Source: Streptomyces katrae
Lineage (GTDB): Bacteria > Actinomycetota > Actinomycetes > Streptomycetales > Streptomycetaceae
Length of the DNA: 26,794 nucleotides
Assembly: GCF_000717655.1 (NCBI RefSeq)
Contig: NZ_JNZY01000059.1
Coordinates: 1-26,794, forward strand
Reading direction: 5' to 3'
In this document: piece after piece, positions 8,096-15,564 of the stretch
Numbering within the stretch: the first letter of the stretch is position 1
How the letters are laid out: every line of letters begins with the position of its first letter
Made by a program: the position numbers and the translations under genes
The notes under the pieces: model-generated
What the model was told of the DNA's origin: nothing
Database searches by the model: none
The model's input: the letters and a program-made list of their open reading frames with translations, nothing else

Positions 8096-8446
8096 AGCGT
8101 TGCTGCTCCGCGCTGAGCCGGCCGAAGTCGCGGCGCTGCGCGGCCGTCCAACGGGCGATGTCCTCGCCGCGCCACGTCGCCCCCGGCACGAGGCTCGCGA
8201 GGCGCGCACCGCCCGCTAGGCGTGCTTTCAGGCCCGCGTACTGGCGTTGCCAGTCGACCGTCCACCCGAGCGCGCCCGGGTTCCAGTCCGGATCAATCGA
8301 GGCGAGGGCGGCGGCCCGTTGCTCGGTGCGTAAGGGGTCCTTGCCCAGCCCGCCGGGTCGGCGGACTTGGTCAGCCCCTGCTCGACCGGCTTGTCCAATG
8401 CGGTGGCGTGCCGCGGCGCGGCCAGGGTTTCGTGCTCGGCGTCGCT
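8082..8446 (-). pseudogene. Helicase-associated-domain protein, fragment with frameshift
   Basis: The minus strand encodes part of a helicase-associated (HA) domain, the repeat unit found C-terminal to DEAD/DEAH helicases in Streptomyces plasmids and chromosome arms. Seen: LAAPRHATALDKPVEQGLTK in one frame, then PGGLGKDPLRTEQRAAALAS, IDPDWNPGALGWTVDWQRQY, GARLASLVPGATWRGEDIAR and RRDFGRLSAEQQRWL in another. The frame change is near 8365. The domain ends abruptly in the inverted repeat at about 8095. The helicase motor is absent. The upstream side runs into unrecognised sequence and then the IS110 fragment. Confidence 0.75.
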
Positions 8447-8649
8447 GCAGACCCCAGTCGCGGATAGACCTTGGCCCCTGATCGGAACCACCCTCGGGAG
8501 CGGGGCCGACTCCCGCTCTATTGCTGGCGCTCAAGGCGCCGGGTGGGACCAGGGCTATCGCCCCCGCTCCCGAGGCGAAGCAAGGCCCGCGGTCTCTTTC
8601 ATGGGCCTCAAAGGGCCTGGGTGGGCCTGGCGGTGCCTCCCTTCGCTGC

Positions 8650-9477
8650 CCATTAGGGTGGGCCTCCAGCAGGGTGCTGATCTGGGCTTCCAGGGCTCGG
8701 CGGGATGACCACGTCGAGGGTGCCGGTTCCCGGGACCACGACGGTCTGTGCGTCGAGGGCGTCGAAGACGTCGTCGATCAGCCTCTTTGTCATCCGCGGG
8801 GCCTCCGGGCGGATTACCTCGACGAGTCTGCGGCGGCCGGCTTTCCGCAGAGCGTTCGGGGACCCGTATCGCTCGAGGAGCCAGGTGACGGCGGGGTGGT
8901 CCAGCCGCGGGCCCAGGACCCGCTCGAGGCTGGGGTGGAACTGGGTGAGCAGACCGCGTATCCGGATCGACGCGCGGGTGGCCTCGGCCGCGAGGTCCTG
9001 GTCGAAGCCGGTCAGCACCGTGAGCTCGGCGGTGATCTCGTTGGTCAGCTCCAGCGAACGCAAAGTGTGAGGCATCGTCCGGGCCGCGTCCGCGATCACC
9101 GCTGCGTCCTTCGCATCGGTCTTCGCCTCGCCTTGATAGAGGTCGGCGATCCGTCGCATCGCGAGTCCGGGCAGGTAGGCGACCTGGCAGCCGGCGTCGC
9201 GGGCGACGGTCAGAGGCAGGGCGCCTATGGATGCGGGCTGGTCCACGATGACCAGGATCCAGGGCCGTTTCCCTGACCTCACCGCCGCGGCCCGGCAGCT
9301 GCGGACGGTGCCGAACTTGGCTTTGAGTTTGTCGAAGACGGCCCGCAGCTTCGGTTCGCTGTTGGGCATCGGCTTGTCGAAGACCTTCTTCCCGGCCGGG
9401 GTGAGTCCGTGACCGTGGTGGGCGGTCTTGCCGACGTCCATCCCGAGGAAGACGCCCACGCCTTCGGTGTCTAACAT
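8650..9477 (-). pseudogene. IS110-family transposase, truncated, with internal insertion
   Basis: Starts at ATG 9477 with GGAAAGG five bases upstream. The N-terminal RuvC-like DEDD domain is present: FLGMDVGKTAHHGHGLTPAG near the N-terminus, LVIVDQPASIGALPLTVARD, VAYLPGLAMRRIADLYQGEA, KTDAKDAAVIADAARTMPHT with the paired Asp residues, and ATRASIRIRGLLTQFHPSLE. After GTGTLDVVIPP a short deletion with frameshift joins to RALEAQISTLLEAHP near 8660-8690, and the whole C-terminal Transposase_20 domain with its catalytic Ser is missing. Codons 9256-9303 form a 16-residue segment not expected between KFGTV and LVIVDQ. Inactive. Confidence 0.85.
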
Positions 9478-9527
9478 CGCGCCCTTTCCAGGTGGTTGAC
9501 CGTGATGGCCTCGGCAATGGCACCGTG

Positions 9528-9577
9528 TTGTCGGCGTACACCCGAACATGCACCGGTCGGTACGAATCAAAGTGCAC
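9528..9577 (-). repeat. GTGCA-type double-unit repeat, copy A
   Basis: Read on the minus strand, two tandem units of about 24 bases each begin GTGCA and contain GTAC: GTGCACTTTGATTCGTACCG, then GTGCATGTTCGGGTGTACGC. It lies 51-100 bases upstream of the IS110 transposase start, in the position of the IS110 left non-coding end, which in that family can encode a bridge RNA. A related copy with the two units in swapped order is at 12318-12367. Confidence 0.65.
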
Positions 9578-9593
9578 GCCCTCTGTCCCGTCT

Positions 9594-10478
9594 TCAGCGC
9601 GCGGCCCGGTCTGCAGCTTCTCGGGTGATGTCGGCGTAGAGGCGGAAGAGGGCTGGGCGCGCTTCGCCGCCTTCTCGTTCGTGCAGGACCGCCCAGCACC
9701 GGGCGATGAGCTCCCGGGCCTGGGTGCCGGGCCAGGGCTGGGGCAGGAGCTGAGGCGGCAACAGCGGGTCGGGCTCCATGGCGCGGGTGAGTTCGGCGGC
9801 AAGCTCGACCGCGATGGTGAGGAGTGCGGACGGGGAGAGTCCGGCAGGGCCGGTGAGTCGGGCGAGGCGGGGCCGGGCGAGGCGGCTGAGGCGGTGGTAG
9901 CGGTCGGCGATCTCCTGCAGGGACCACAGGCGGCGGGCGAGTTCGACAGGCTCTTGGGTGTCGCCCTTGCGCAGGTCGGTCGTGGTGAGAAGGGTGAGCG
10001 CACTATGGGCGCCGAGGCGGTGGGCCGCTTCTTCGACGTATGGTTCCCAGGCGTTGGCGCATACGTACAGTCCGCCCTGGAGCGGGGCACCGCCGAGGTG
10101 GACGAGCGTCTCACGCAGGGCGTCCCGGGCCGTGCGCGCCGATTCGGGCACCGCGAAGGCGGCCAGGTGCCAGACACCGTCCCAGGGCGCGAGCCCGGCG
10201 TCTTGCTGGAACGCGTGCCGGAGGAAGTCCGCGTTGGGAGCCAGGGCACGCGTGGTGTCCGCGGTCGCGTGCAGCTCCGCCTTGCGGCCACGGCCCTCGT
10301 GGGTGAACCGGCCCTCGGCCACGAGGCGTTTGACGCACAGCCGCACCTGCTGGTCGCTCATGCCCAGGGTGTTGGCGACGGTGTAGAGCTCGTCCGCGCC
10401 GACGGTGCCGTCCTCGCGGATCAGCGCGTGGACGAGCATGCGGGTGGGGACCTCGACGTGGTCCGCCTCGGCGCTCAC
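9594..10478 (-). CDS. PaaX-family transcriptional regulator
   Basis: 294-residue PaaX-type regulator, a GntR-like winged-helix repressor family first known from phenylacetate degradation. Residues about 10-65 form the winged helix (VPTRMLVHALIREDG, ELYTVANTLGMSDQQVRLCV, KRLVAEGRFTHEGRGRKAEL). The central PaaX domain follows with APWDGVWHLAAFAVPESART and PLQGGLYVCANAWEPYVEEA. A C-terminal helical domain contains LWSLQEIADRYHRL and ARELIARCWAVLHE. Start GTG 10478 overlaps the stop of the upstream GNAT gene as GTGA, so the two are translationally coupled. A GAGAGG-type site lies upstream. The frame open to 10865 beyond this start is antisense noise within GNAT. The effector is unknown; the shared dyad upstream of the operon is a candidate operator. 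Confidence 0.85.
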   Translation of the reverse strand: MSAEADHVEVPTRMLVHALIREDGTVGADELYTVANTLGMSDQQVRLCVKRLVAEGRFTHEGRGRKAELHATADTTRALAPNADFLRHAFQQDAGLAPWDGVWHLAAFAVPESARTARDALRETLVHLGGAPLQGGLYVCANAWEPYVEEAAHRLGAHSALTLLTTTDLRKGDTQEPVELARRLWSLQEIADRYHRLSRLARPRLARLTGPAGLSPSALLTIAVELAAELTRAMEPDPLLPPQLLPQPWPGTQARELIARCWAVLHEREGGEARPALFRLYADITREAADRAAR

Positions 10479-11109
10479 AGCTCTCTCGCCCCTCTCGTTC
10501 CGACGGCGCGACGCATGGTGGTCACCGCGCCGAATCCCAGCAGCCCGCGCAGGCAGGGCGTGTTCTCGGTCCGCACGGCCGTGAAGCCGCGCCGCTCGTA
10601 CAGGGCCCTGGCACGCGGATTGGTGTCGATCACATCCAGTCTGATCTCCCGGCAGTGCTGCTCCGCCGCGACGGCGGCCACTTCCTCGATGAGCAGGCTC
10701 CCGACGCCACGCCCGCGTACGCCCGGGTCCACGGCGATGCCGTCCATGACGAGCTGTCCGGGGGCCGGGCGGCGTTCGAACAGGGCGAGGAGCAGGAGTC
10801 TGGGCAGCCCCCGCAAGTGTCCGTACACGCGCAGCACGGCGGAGGCCGATCCCCGGTGAGGGCACGGCCGCCGAGCTGGTAGCCGGCGAGGCCGACGAGC
10901 CGCCCGTCGAGGAGCGCGCACACCGCGCGATCAGCGTTCAGGTGGGCGGCGATGAAGGGCACCGCCTTGTCCGGCGGGTTCAGGGCGGGGCCGAGTTTAC
11001 GGCCGAAGGCGTCCCAGTACATCTCGGCCGCCCGCCGCTCGGCGCCGGCCGGAAGGCCCCGCCGGACCGTCACTGGCCCAGTACCGGTGTCCGTCGTGTC
11101 CAGTCCCAT
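10475..11109 (-). pseudogene. GNAT N-acetyltransferase with a single frameshift
   Basis: Full-length GNAT gene apart from one frameshift. The start ATG 11109 has a strong AAAGGAGG seven bases upstream. The first part (PAGAERRAAEMYWDAFGRKL, RAVCALLDGRLVGLAGYQLG) is in one frame. From about 10852 the protein continues in the next frame with SASAVLRVYGHLRG, QLVMDGIAVDPGVRGRGVGS (acetyl-CoA motif RGRGVGS), IRLDVIDTNPRARALYERRG and a stop at 10475-10477. The change sits in the four-base C run 10851-10854 (G run on the coding strand); a fifth G would restore a T-G-G-S-A-S-A reading. It could be a real mutation or a homopolymer sequencing error. It is first gene of an operon with the PaaX regulator. 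Confidence 0.8.
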
Positions 11110-11145
11110 GCCGTGCCCTCCTTTCTCGCTGCAACCCGAAACTCA

Positions 11146-11187
11146 AAACTATCATTCTTACAACGACCGTGCTTGTGCTGATAGTTT
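11146..11187. promoter_or_regulatory. Perfect 9-bp dyad in a divergent promoter region
   Basis: AAACTATCA (11146-11154) and TGATAGTTT (11179-11187) form a perfect inverted repeat separated by 24 bases. It lies in the 114-base gap between the GNAT-PaaX operon (minus) and the alpha/beta hydrolase (plus). The gap is markedly richer in A/T than its surroundings. The dyad fits an operator that could control both directions, for example through PaaX. Exact -35/-10 boxes could not be fixed. Confidence 0.6.
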
Positions 11188-11223
11188 CTGGTTCGCTCAC
11201 CCGAACAGAGGCGGTCAGATCCC

Positions 11224-12288
11224 ATGTATCCAAAGCTCCAGCCCCGAAGGCGCGGGCTCCGCATAGCCGTGTGGTCACTCGTCACGGCCTTGGCCGTGGC
11301 CGCCGGTCTCGTCGGTGTGGTGCTGTGGCAGCACTCCTACGCCATGGACGAGCAGCGGGTATCGATCCGCCACGGCGGCCACACCCTCAACGGAGTACTG
11401 GCCACCCCCAAGGACGGCCGCAAGCACCACGGCCTGGTCGTGTACGTCCACGGCGACGGCCCCGTCGACGCCACCCATGACGACGGGTACAAGCCCCTGT
11501 GGGAAGCGAACGCCAAGGCTGGCTACGCCTCTCTGTCCTGGGACAAGCCCGGCGTCGCGGGCGCGCCCGGGAACTGGCTCGGCCAGTCCATGGACGACCG
11601 GGCCGACGAGGCGGCCGCCGCCATCGCCTGGGCGCGCGCCCGTCCGGACATCGACGGCGACCGGATCGGGCTCTGGGGCGCCAGCCAGGCGGGCTGGGTC
11701 CTGCCGAAGGTCGCCGCCAAGACGCCCGTGAGCTTCGTCATCGCCGTCTCGCCCGCGATCAACTGGCTCCAGCAGGGCCGCTACAACCTCCTCGCCGAGC
11801 TGCGCGCCGACGGCGCGTCAGCAGGCCGTACCAACGAGGCGATCGCCAAGAGCGACACCACCCGACGGCTGCTGGAACGCCACGCGACCTTCGAGGAGTA
11901 CGTCAAGGCCATGGGCGGCGACGCGGACGGCATGACCGCCGATCGCTGGGGCTTCGTCTCCAAGAACTACACCGCGGACGCCACGCAAGACCTTCGCGCC
12001 CTGCGCGGCGTACCGGTGCTGCTGGCCCTCGCGGGTCATGACATCAACGTAGACACCGTCGACACGGAGCGCATCTACCGCGAGGTGCTGGACGCAGGCG
12101 GTGCATTGACGGCCAAGCGCTATCCGGACGCGACCCATTCATTTCTCAAGCAGTCCATCGAGCAGTCGGACCTCAAGATCACGCTCACTGCGCTCTTCTC
12201 GCCCCGCTCGCTCTTCGCGGACGGATTCCTGGATGGCCAACGACAGTTCCTCAAGGATCTCGACCGAGGCAGCAATGCCACTCCGTGA
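11224..12288 (+). CDS. Membrane-anchored alpha/beta hydrolase
   Basis: 354-residue alpha/beta-hydrolase. Residues 1-12 are basic, followed by one membrane segment at about 13-35 (IAVWSLVTALAVAAGLVGVV), so the catalytic domain probably faces the outside of the cell. Catalytic features: HGDGP at 76-80 in the oxyanion-hole position, nucleophile Ser154 in WGASQAG, an acid in GHDINVDTVD (Asp273 or Asp277), and His305 in YPDATHSF. The fold resembles dienelactone-hydrolase and S9 peptidase relatives; the substrate is unknown. ATG 11224 has only a weak GAGG-type site about 12 bases upstream. It is transcribed away from the GNAT-PaaX operon, across the dyad at 11146-11187. It looks intact. Confidence 0.85.
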   Translation: MYPKLQPRRRGLRIAVWSLVTALAVAAGLVGVVLWQHSYAMDEQRVSIRHGGHTLNGVLATPKDGRKHHGLVVYVHGDGPVDATHDDGYKPLWEANAKAGYASLSWDKPGVAGAPGNWLGQSMDDRADEAAAAIAWARARPDIDGDRIGLWGASQAGWVLPKVAAKTPVSFVIAVSPAINWLQQGRYNLLAELRADGASAGRTNEAIAKSDTTRRLLERHATFEEYVKAMGGDADGMTADRWGFVSKNYTADATQDLRALRGVPVLLALAGHDINVDTVDTERIYREVLDAGGALTAKRYPDATHSFLKQSIEQSDLKITLTALFSPRSLFADGFLDGQRQFLKDLDRGSNATP

Positions 12289-12317
12289 CGGTCCAGCAAG
12301 ATCGGCCATGACGCATG

Positions 12318-12367
12318 GTGCACGTTCGCGTGTACCGCCCGGTGCACTTTGAAGCGTACGCCGACAC
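12318..12367 (+). repeat. GTGCA-type double-unit repeat, copy B
   Basis: Two tandem units: GTGCACGTTCGCGTGTACCG, then GTGCACTTTGAAGCGTACGC. They match the units of copy A (9528-9577) but in the opposite order, and both copies end with GCCGACA. This copy sits 30 bases after the hydrolase stop with no transposase next to it. The remaining 12368-12498 shows no gene. Confidence 0.65.
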
Positions 12368-12498
12368 CATTCGCCAACTGAGCTGCGTCGTCACACAAAC
12401 CGCGCGGACAAGGGGCCATACCGGACCCCTTCCGGTGCCCTGCCCGGTGGCGGCTTGGGAAGAACGGACCGCCCTCAACTCCGGGTGCAGGCCACGCA

Positions 12499-12660
12499 CT
12501 ACCAGCGGTACCAGCGGCCGCTGCTCCCCTTCGGACGGGCCGCGAAGCCGAGCAGTCAGATGGCCAGGACGGCGATCGCGACCCACCACAGGATCTTGAC
12601 CGCGAAACCGGCGCCGAAGAGAATCAGTGCGAGCAGCAGGACCAGAAGCAGGGGGACCAT
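12499..12660 (-). pseudogene. Small hydrophobic membrane protein with internal stop
   Basis: ATG 12660 follows CGGAGG with a nine-base spacer. The protein is one or two membrane segments: PLLLVLLLALILFGAGFAV, then ILWWVAIAVLAI, after which codon 35 is TGA (12556-12558). Past that stop, the same frame continues LLGFAARPKGSSGRWYRW to a TAG at 12499-12501. The Arg/Trp-rich ending WYRW is just what short Streptomyces hydrophobic proteins of this kind carry, so codon 35 was probably TGG (Trp). The shortened 34-residue product could still insert in the membrane, but the cytoplasmic tail would be lost. Divergent from the lipoprotein at 12685. Confidence 0.65.
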
Positions 12661-12684
12661 GGCTCCGAACCTCCGGAACACCCT

Positions 12685-13185
12685 GTGCCCGGACGGCCGT
12701 TCGATACGCGAGGCGCTTTGACCGGGCGTCGGGTGAGTGCCTTGGCGATGGGCGCATTGCTCGTGCTCACCGGGTGCGGCAGCGGCGGCGACGAGGCGCC
12801 CGTCTCCTGGAAACGCCCCTGCGACATGCTGCCCAAGGCCGTGGTGGAGAAGTCGGTCGGCGTTCCGCTCGTGGCGGCGGGCTCGGAAGGACCGAACGGG
12901 TTCGAGTGCCGCTACCGGCCCCCGAAGTCCCCCCAGGATTTTTGGACGGTCTCCTTCAGGTCGGACACCGCCGGGACGTACTGCACCGAACCGAAATCGC
13001 AGCCCGCGCCGGAGATCGACGCCGACGCGTACAAGATCGACGACAACGGACGTGTGGTCATCGGGGGTCCGTACCACGGCCACTGCCTGCGCATCGCGGG
13101 CTACAGCAACCGGATCGACGGATCGGAGGTCACCGCCGCCTCCGCCCTCGACCTGCTCCGCACGGCCAGGGGCCGCATGGAGTGA
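12685..13185 (+). CDS. Secreted lipoprotein, DUF3558-like
   Basis: 166 residues from GTG 12685. The signal peptide has TGRRVSALAMGALLVLTGC, with lipobox LTGC and Cys31 as the lipidation site. The mature part has four Cys residues in a pattern that could form two disulfides: RPCDMLPKAVVEKSVGVPL, FECRYRPP, GTYCTEP and GHCLRIAG. The layout resembles actinobacterial DUF3558-type lipoproteins, but this is not certain. Alternative in-frame starts are TTG 12718 and GTG 12733; they would still leave a usable signal peptide and would give more room (57-72 rather than 24 bases) for promoters between this gene and the divergent hydrophobic-protein gene. Function unknown. Confidence 0.7.
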   Translation: MPGRPFDTRGALTGRRVSALAMGALLVLTGCGSGGDEAPVSWKRPCDMLPKAVVEKSVGVPLVAAGSEGPNGFECRYRPPKSPQDFWTVSFRSDTAGTYCTEPKSQPAPEIDADAYKIDDNGRVVIGGPYHGHCLRIAGYSNRIDGSEVTAASALDLLRTARGRME

Positions 13186-13238
13186 CGGCGCGGTCGTCGT
13201 GTGCTCAGCCCCATCTCACGTCGGCTGCTCCGACGTTG

Positions 13239-13628
13239 ATGAAGTCACTGGCGCGCGGTTCCATCCGCGATGAGACTTCCCACGTAACGCTTCACGAGAA
13301 TGAGATCCCGGTCGACGAGACGCTGGTCCGATCACTGCTGAAGGCGCAGCGCCCCGAGTGGGCCGCCCTCCCGTTGTCGCTGGCAGGCGCAGGCACGGAC
13401 AACATCATGTAACGGCTGGGCGATGACCTGCTCGTGCGACTCCCACGAACCGCCGACAATGGGCAGTCCGTGCGGAAGGAACAGGAGTGGCTTCCTCGCC
13501 TGGCGCCCCTCCTCTCGTGTCCCATCCCCGAGCCCGTCCACGCCGGGACGCCCACCGACGTCTTCCTCCTGCTCTGGTCGGTCTACCGCTGGATCGACGG
13601 TGACGAACCCCGGCCGCTGCCTCCCTGA
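13239..13628 (+). pseudogene. Aminoglycoside-phosphotransferase-family gene, N-terminal part with nonsense codon
   Basis: The frame reads HENEIPVDETLVRSLLKAQR, then LPLSLAGAGTDNIM, a TAA at 13410-13412, RLGDDLLVRLPRTADNGQSV, RKEQEWLPRLAPLLSCPIPE and WSVYRWIDGDE. This is the N-terminal lobe of APH-type (kinase-fold) phosphotransferases: the GTDN-x-x-YRLG strand, the LVRLPR lysine/arginine strand, and the hinge-region YRWIDG. The TAA stands where a Tyr codon (TAC) is expected. The frame ends at 13626-13628 before the C-terminal lobe with the catalytic HGD motif, which is not found downstream. Two independent lesions mean it is inactive. The start is uncertain; ATG 13239 is open but has no clear ribosome binding site. 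Confidence 0.75.
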
Positions 13629-14050
13629 CCAGGTCGACCCCACAGCCGCGCACTCCGCACTTCTCCTTGACCTGCTTTGCGAGGGGCGACCGTTAGACCG
13701 CGGCCAAGGGGTACCCCTGCAGGCTCTCCAGCACGGACCCGGGTCGGAGCGGTTGAAGGAGAGCGAGGAAGATACGACGATGGCGACGATCCGCTGCGGT
13801 CCGGGAGTCGGGCTGCGGCCTCCGGCCTGGGCGCGCTCCGAGCTGGACGAGGGCGAGCCCAACGGCCGGCTCAGGGTTCGTGCAGGTTGGCACCGGCCGC
13901 ACCGTCACCACCGCCCGGAACCTGGTCCCCATCACCGCCATCACTCGGGCCGGCGTCCTGCCCGCGACCGTGCGGGCCGTCCTGGTGTGGAGGGCACCAC
14001 CGCCGCGGGAGGGGGTATCTTCCGGAAAGAGTGAGATGTGTGGTTGCGCG
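13629..14050 (+). other. Stretch with a short unrecognised coding-like fragment
   Basis: No complete gene. Between about 13870 and 14010 one plus-strand frame has strong G/C third positions and a protein-like reading (VQVGTGRTVTTARNLVPITA, ITRAGVLPATVRAVLVW) without a matching start or stop context. An ATG at 13780 with a GAGGAAG-type site upstream opens a different frame that soon becomes His/Pro/Arg rich. Probably remnants of a lost gene; I do not recognise it. Confidence 0.35.
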
Positions 14051-14509
14051 TCAGCAGTGCCAGCAGTAGAGCCTGAGGTCGCCGGCGCTGCGAACAGCCC
14101 GCTGTGCCAGCCCCGCTACGCCAGTGAGGACCCTCAGGGGGTCGTCGTCGGTCATCTCGTCGCCGTCTTCATCCCGAAGCCGCGCGGTCCAGCGGTCCGA
14201 GAGCCCGCACAGCTGGCTGGGTGTCGCTTCGGCGAGGTTATGGGTCAGTTGCGCGGAGACGACGAAGACGCCGGAGCCGTCGTTGACCACAGGCGCGACG
14301 TAATGGGGCCAGGACCGCTGGTTGAGTACATCCCAGGGCGGGAGGTCGGGAGAGGGAGCCTCCAGGTACATCTCCCATTCGACGACGGCGTCGTCTGGGT
14401 AGAAGTCCTTGCAGACCACGGATGGCATGGTATGCCCGGGGCCGCGATTTCGCGTTGCGGCGGCCGTGGCATCGTCCGGTGCAACGAAGAAGGCTATGGC
14501 GATGGTCAT
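14051..14509 (-). CDS. Hypothetical protein
   Basis: 152 residues from ATG 14509. The N-terminus is TIAIAFFVAPDDATAAATRN, followed by VVCKDFYPDDAVVEWEMYLE, PPWDVLNQRSWPHYVAPVVN, SGVFVVSAQLTHNLAEA, DEDGDEMTDDDPLRVLTGVA and a C-terminal LYCWHC. It is acidic and appears cytosolic, with no signal peptide. I do not recognise a domain family. ATG 14509 is preferred over ATG 14548 because the first 13 residues of the longer form are not protein-like, but neither has a well-spaced ribosome binding site. It lies 46 bases downstream of the broken XRE regulator on the same strand, suggesting a former operon. Confidence 0.65.
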   Translation of the reverse strand: MTIAIAFFVAPDDATAAATRNRGPGHTMPSVVCKDFYPDDAVVEWEMYLEAPSPDLPPWDVLNQRSWPHYVAPVVNDGSGVFVVSAQLTHNLAEATPSQLCGLSDRWTARLRDEDGDEMTDDDPLRVLTGVAGLAQRAVRSAGDLRLYCWHC

Positions 14510-14555
14510 CTCCGCATGGTGCCAGGCAAAGGGCTGGCCCACGGCCATGGCTGGG

Positions 14556-14955
14556 TCAGGCTCGGATCTCGTTCATGAGCATGCGCAGGGTGAGGCTGTG
14601 CTTCTCGGTGGCAGGTCGTCCATGGCGGCGGTGGCGTGCGCGATGCCGCCTGCCCGGTTGCCGGAGCGGGCGAGCATCAGCCCTCGGTGCAGCTCCACGT
14701 GGGTGGCGAAGCGAGGCAGGCTGGCGGGAGTTCGGCGAGGGCCTGGTCTTGGGCGTCGGTCGCGGCGTGTTCTACGCCGAGGCGGGCCAGGAGCAGGGAG
14801 CGGAAGACGTTCAGGCGCCACCAGGGACGGCGTAGTCGGAGGTCTGCTCATGCGATCCGGCCGCGTCGAAGATCCGCCGGCCTTCGGCGTCCAGGTCGGG
14901 GGCGGGCGCCCGGTCGCCGCGGAGGGCTGCGGCGTGGGCTTTGCCGTAGGTAGGC
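14556..14955 (-). pseudogene. XRE-type regulator, C-terminal TPR-like part, multiply frameshifted
   Basis: Pieces of one protein appear in three or more frames: YGKAHAAALRGDRAP, HEQTSDYAVP, then (after a shift near 14837) WRLNVFRSLLLARLGVEHAA and QDQALAELP, then (shift near 14720) LPRFATHVELHRGLMLARSG and IAHATAAMDDLPP, then (shift near 14620) EKHSLTLRMLMNEIRA and a stop at 14556-14558. The order and phrases match the helical, TPR-like C-terminal half of Streptomyces XRE-family regulators. The HTH domain is gone: upstream of about 14960 the sequence changes to an unrelated plus-strand fragment. Confidence 0.7.
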
Positions 14956-14962
14956 CCACGGC

Positions 14963-15103
14963 CGCGTCGTCGGCCTCTACCCTTCCCCGCTGGTGGCGCG
15001 CCTGGCGGATACGGCCGGTTTCCAGTGGATCGCCCGCACCTCGCCTGCGATCCGGCCCCACCGGCACCGGCTGAGCGAGTCGCGGCTGTGCCCGCTTCAC
15101 TGA
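14963..15103 (+). pseudogene. Unrecognised C-terminal coding fragment
   Basis: 46 codons ending at TGA 15101-15103, with almost every third position G or C: VVGLYPSPLVARLADTAGFQ, WIARTSPAIRPHRHRL, SESRLCPLH. No start. It begins where the XRE pseudogene similarity ends, so the two were probably joined by a deletion or insertion. Family not recognised. Confidence 0.4.
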
Positions 15104-15564
15104 ATCTGTGCTGGATACAAAGCACGTTGCCTGGCTTGCTTGATGAGCGGCGCGTGTTCTGCAGTGGTTGGCGACAGGGTTCTGCACTGGGTGCGAGAGG
15201 GATCGTCACTGGTCGCAGTTGCTGAGTGGGGGTGTCGTTTTGTTGGTGTAGGTCGGTGTCGTTTTCCGCTGAGGTTTCGGGGCTCTGGCACTGATCTTGT
15301 TTGCGCCGTGAGGCGCTGTTGGTTCGACTGGAGGTGGAAGACCTGCACCAACCCGCTGTCGCAGCAGTCGGGTTGAAGCTGAGGGCAGCCTGTTCCGGTG
15401 ATGCCGGGGAGGGTGAGAGCGGCCCTGACAAAGCCGGGTCGTGACCAGTACTGCCAGATGGGGCGGGCCCGGCGAGCGTGATGGAGAGGAGTACGCGAGG
15501 AACCGGCGTTTTACGTCTCTTAAAGTGCCTCCGGCTCGAACCTGGCGGATCAGGGCCGGTAGCG
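15104..15564. other. Non-coding stretch, G/T-rich on the plus strand
   Basis: No convincing gene. The plus strand is unusually rich in G and T, and it has an 11-base direct repeat, GGTGTCGTTTT, at 15231 and 15255. The low G/C third-position bias in all frames argues against coding. It could be the end region of a lost mobile element. Confidence 0.4.

Noticed and set aside
9492..10859. 455-codon plus-strand frame
   Set aside because: Antisense to the PaaX and GNAT genes, which have clear domains, start sites and an overlapping stop/start.
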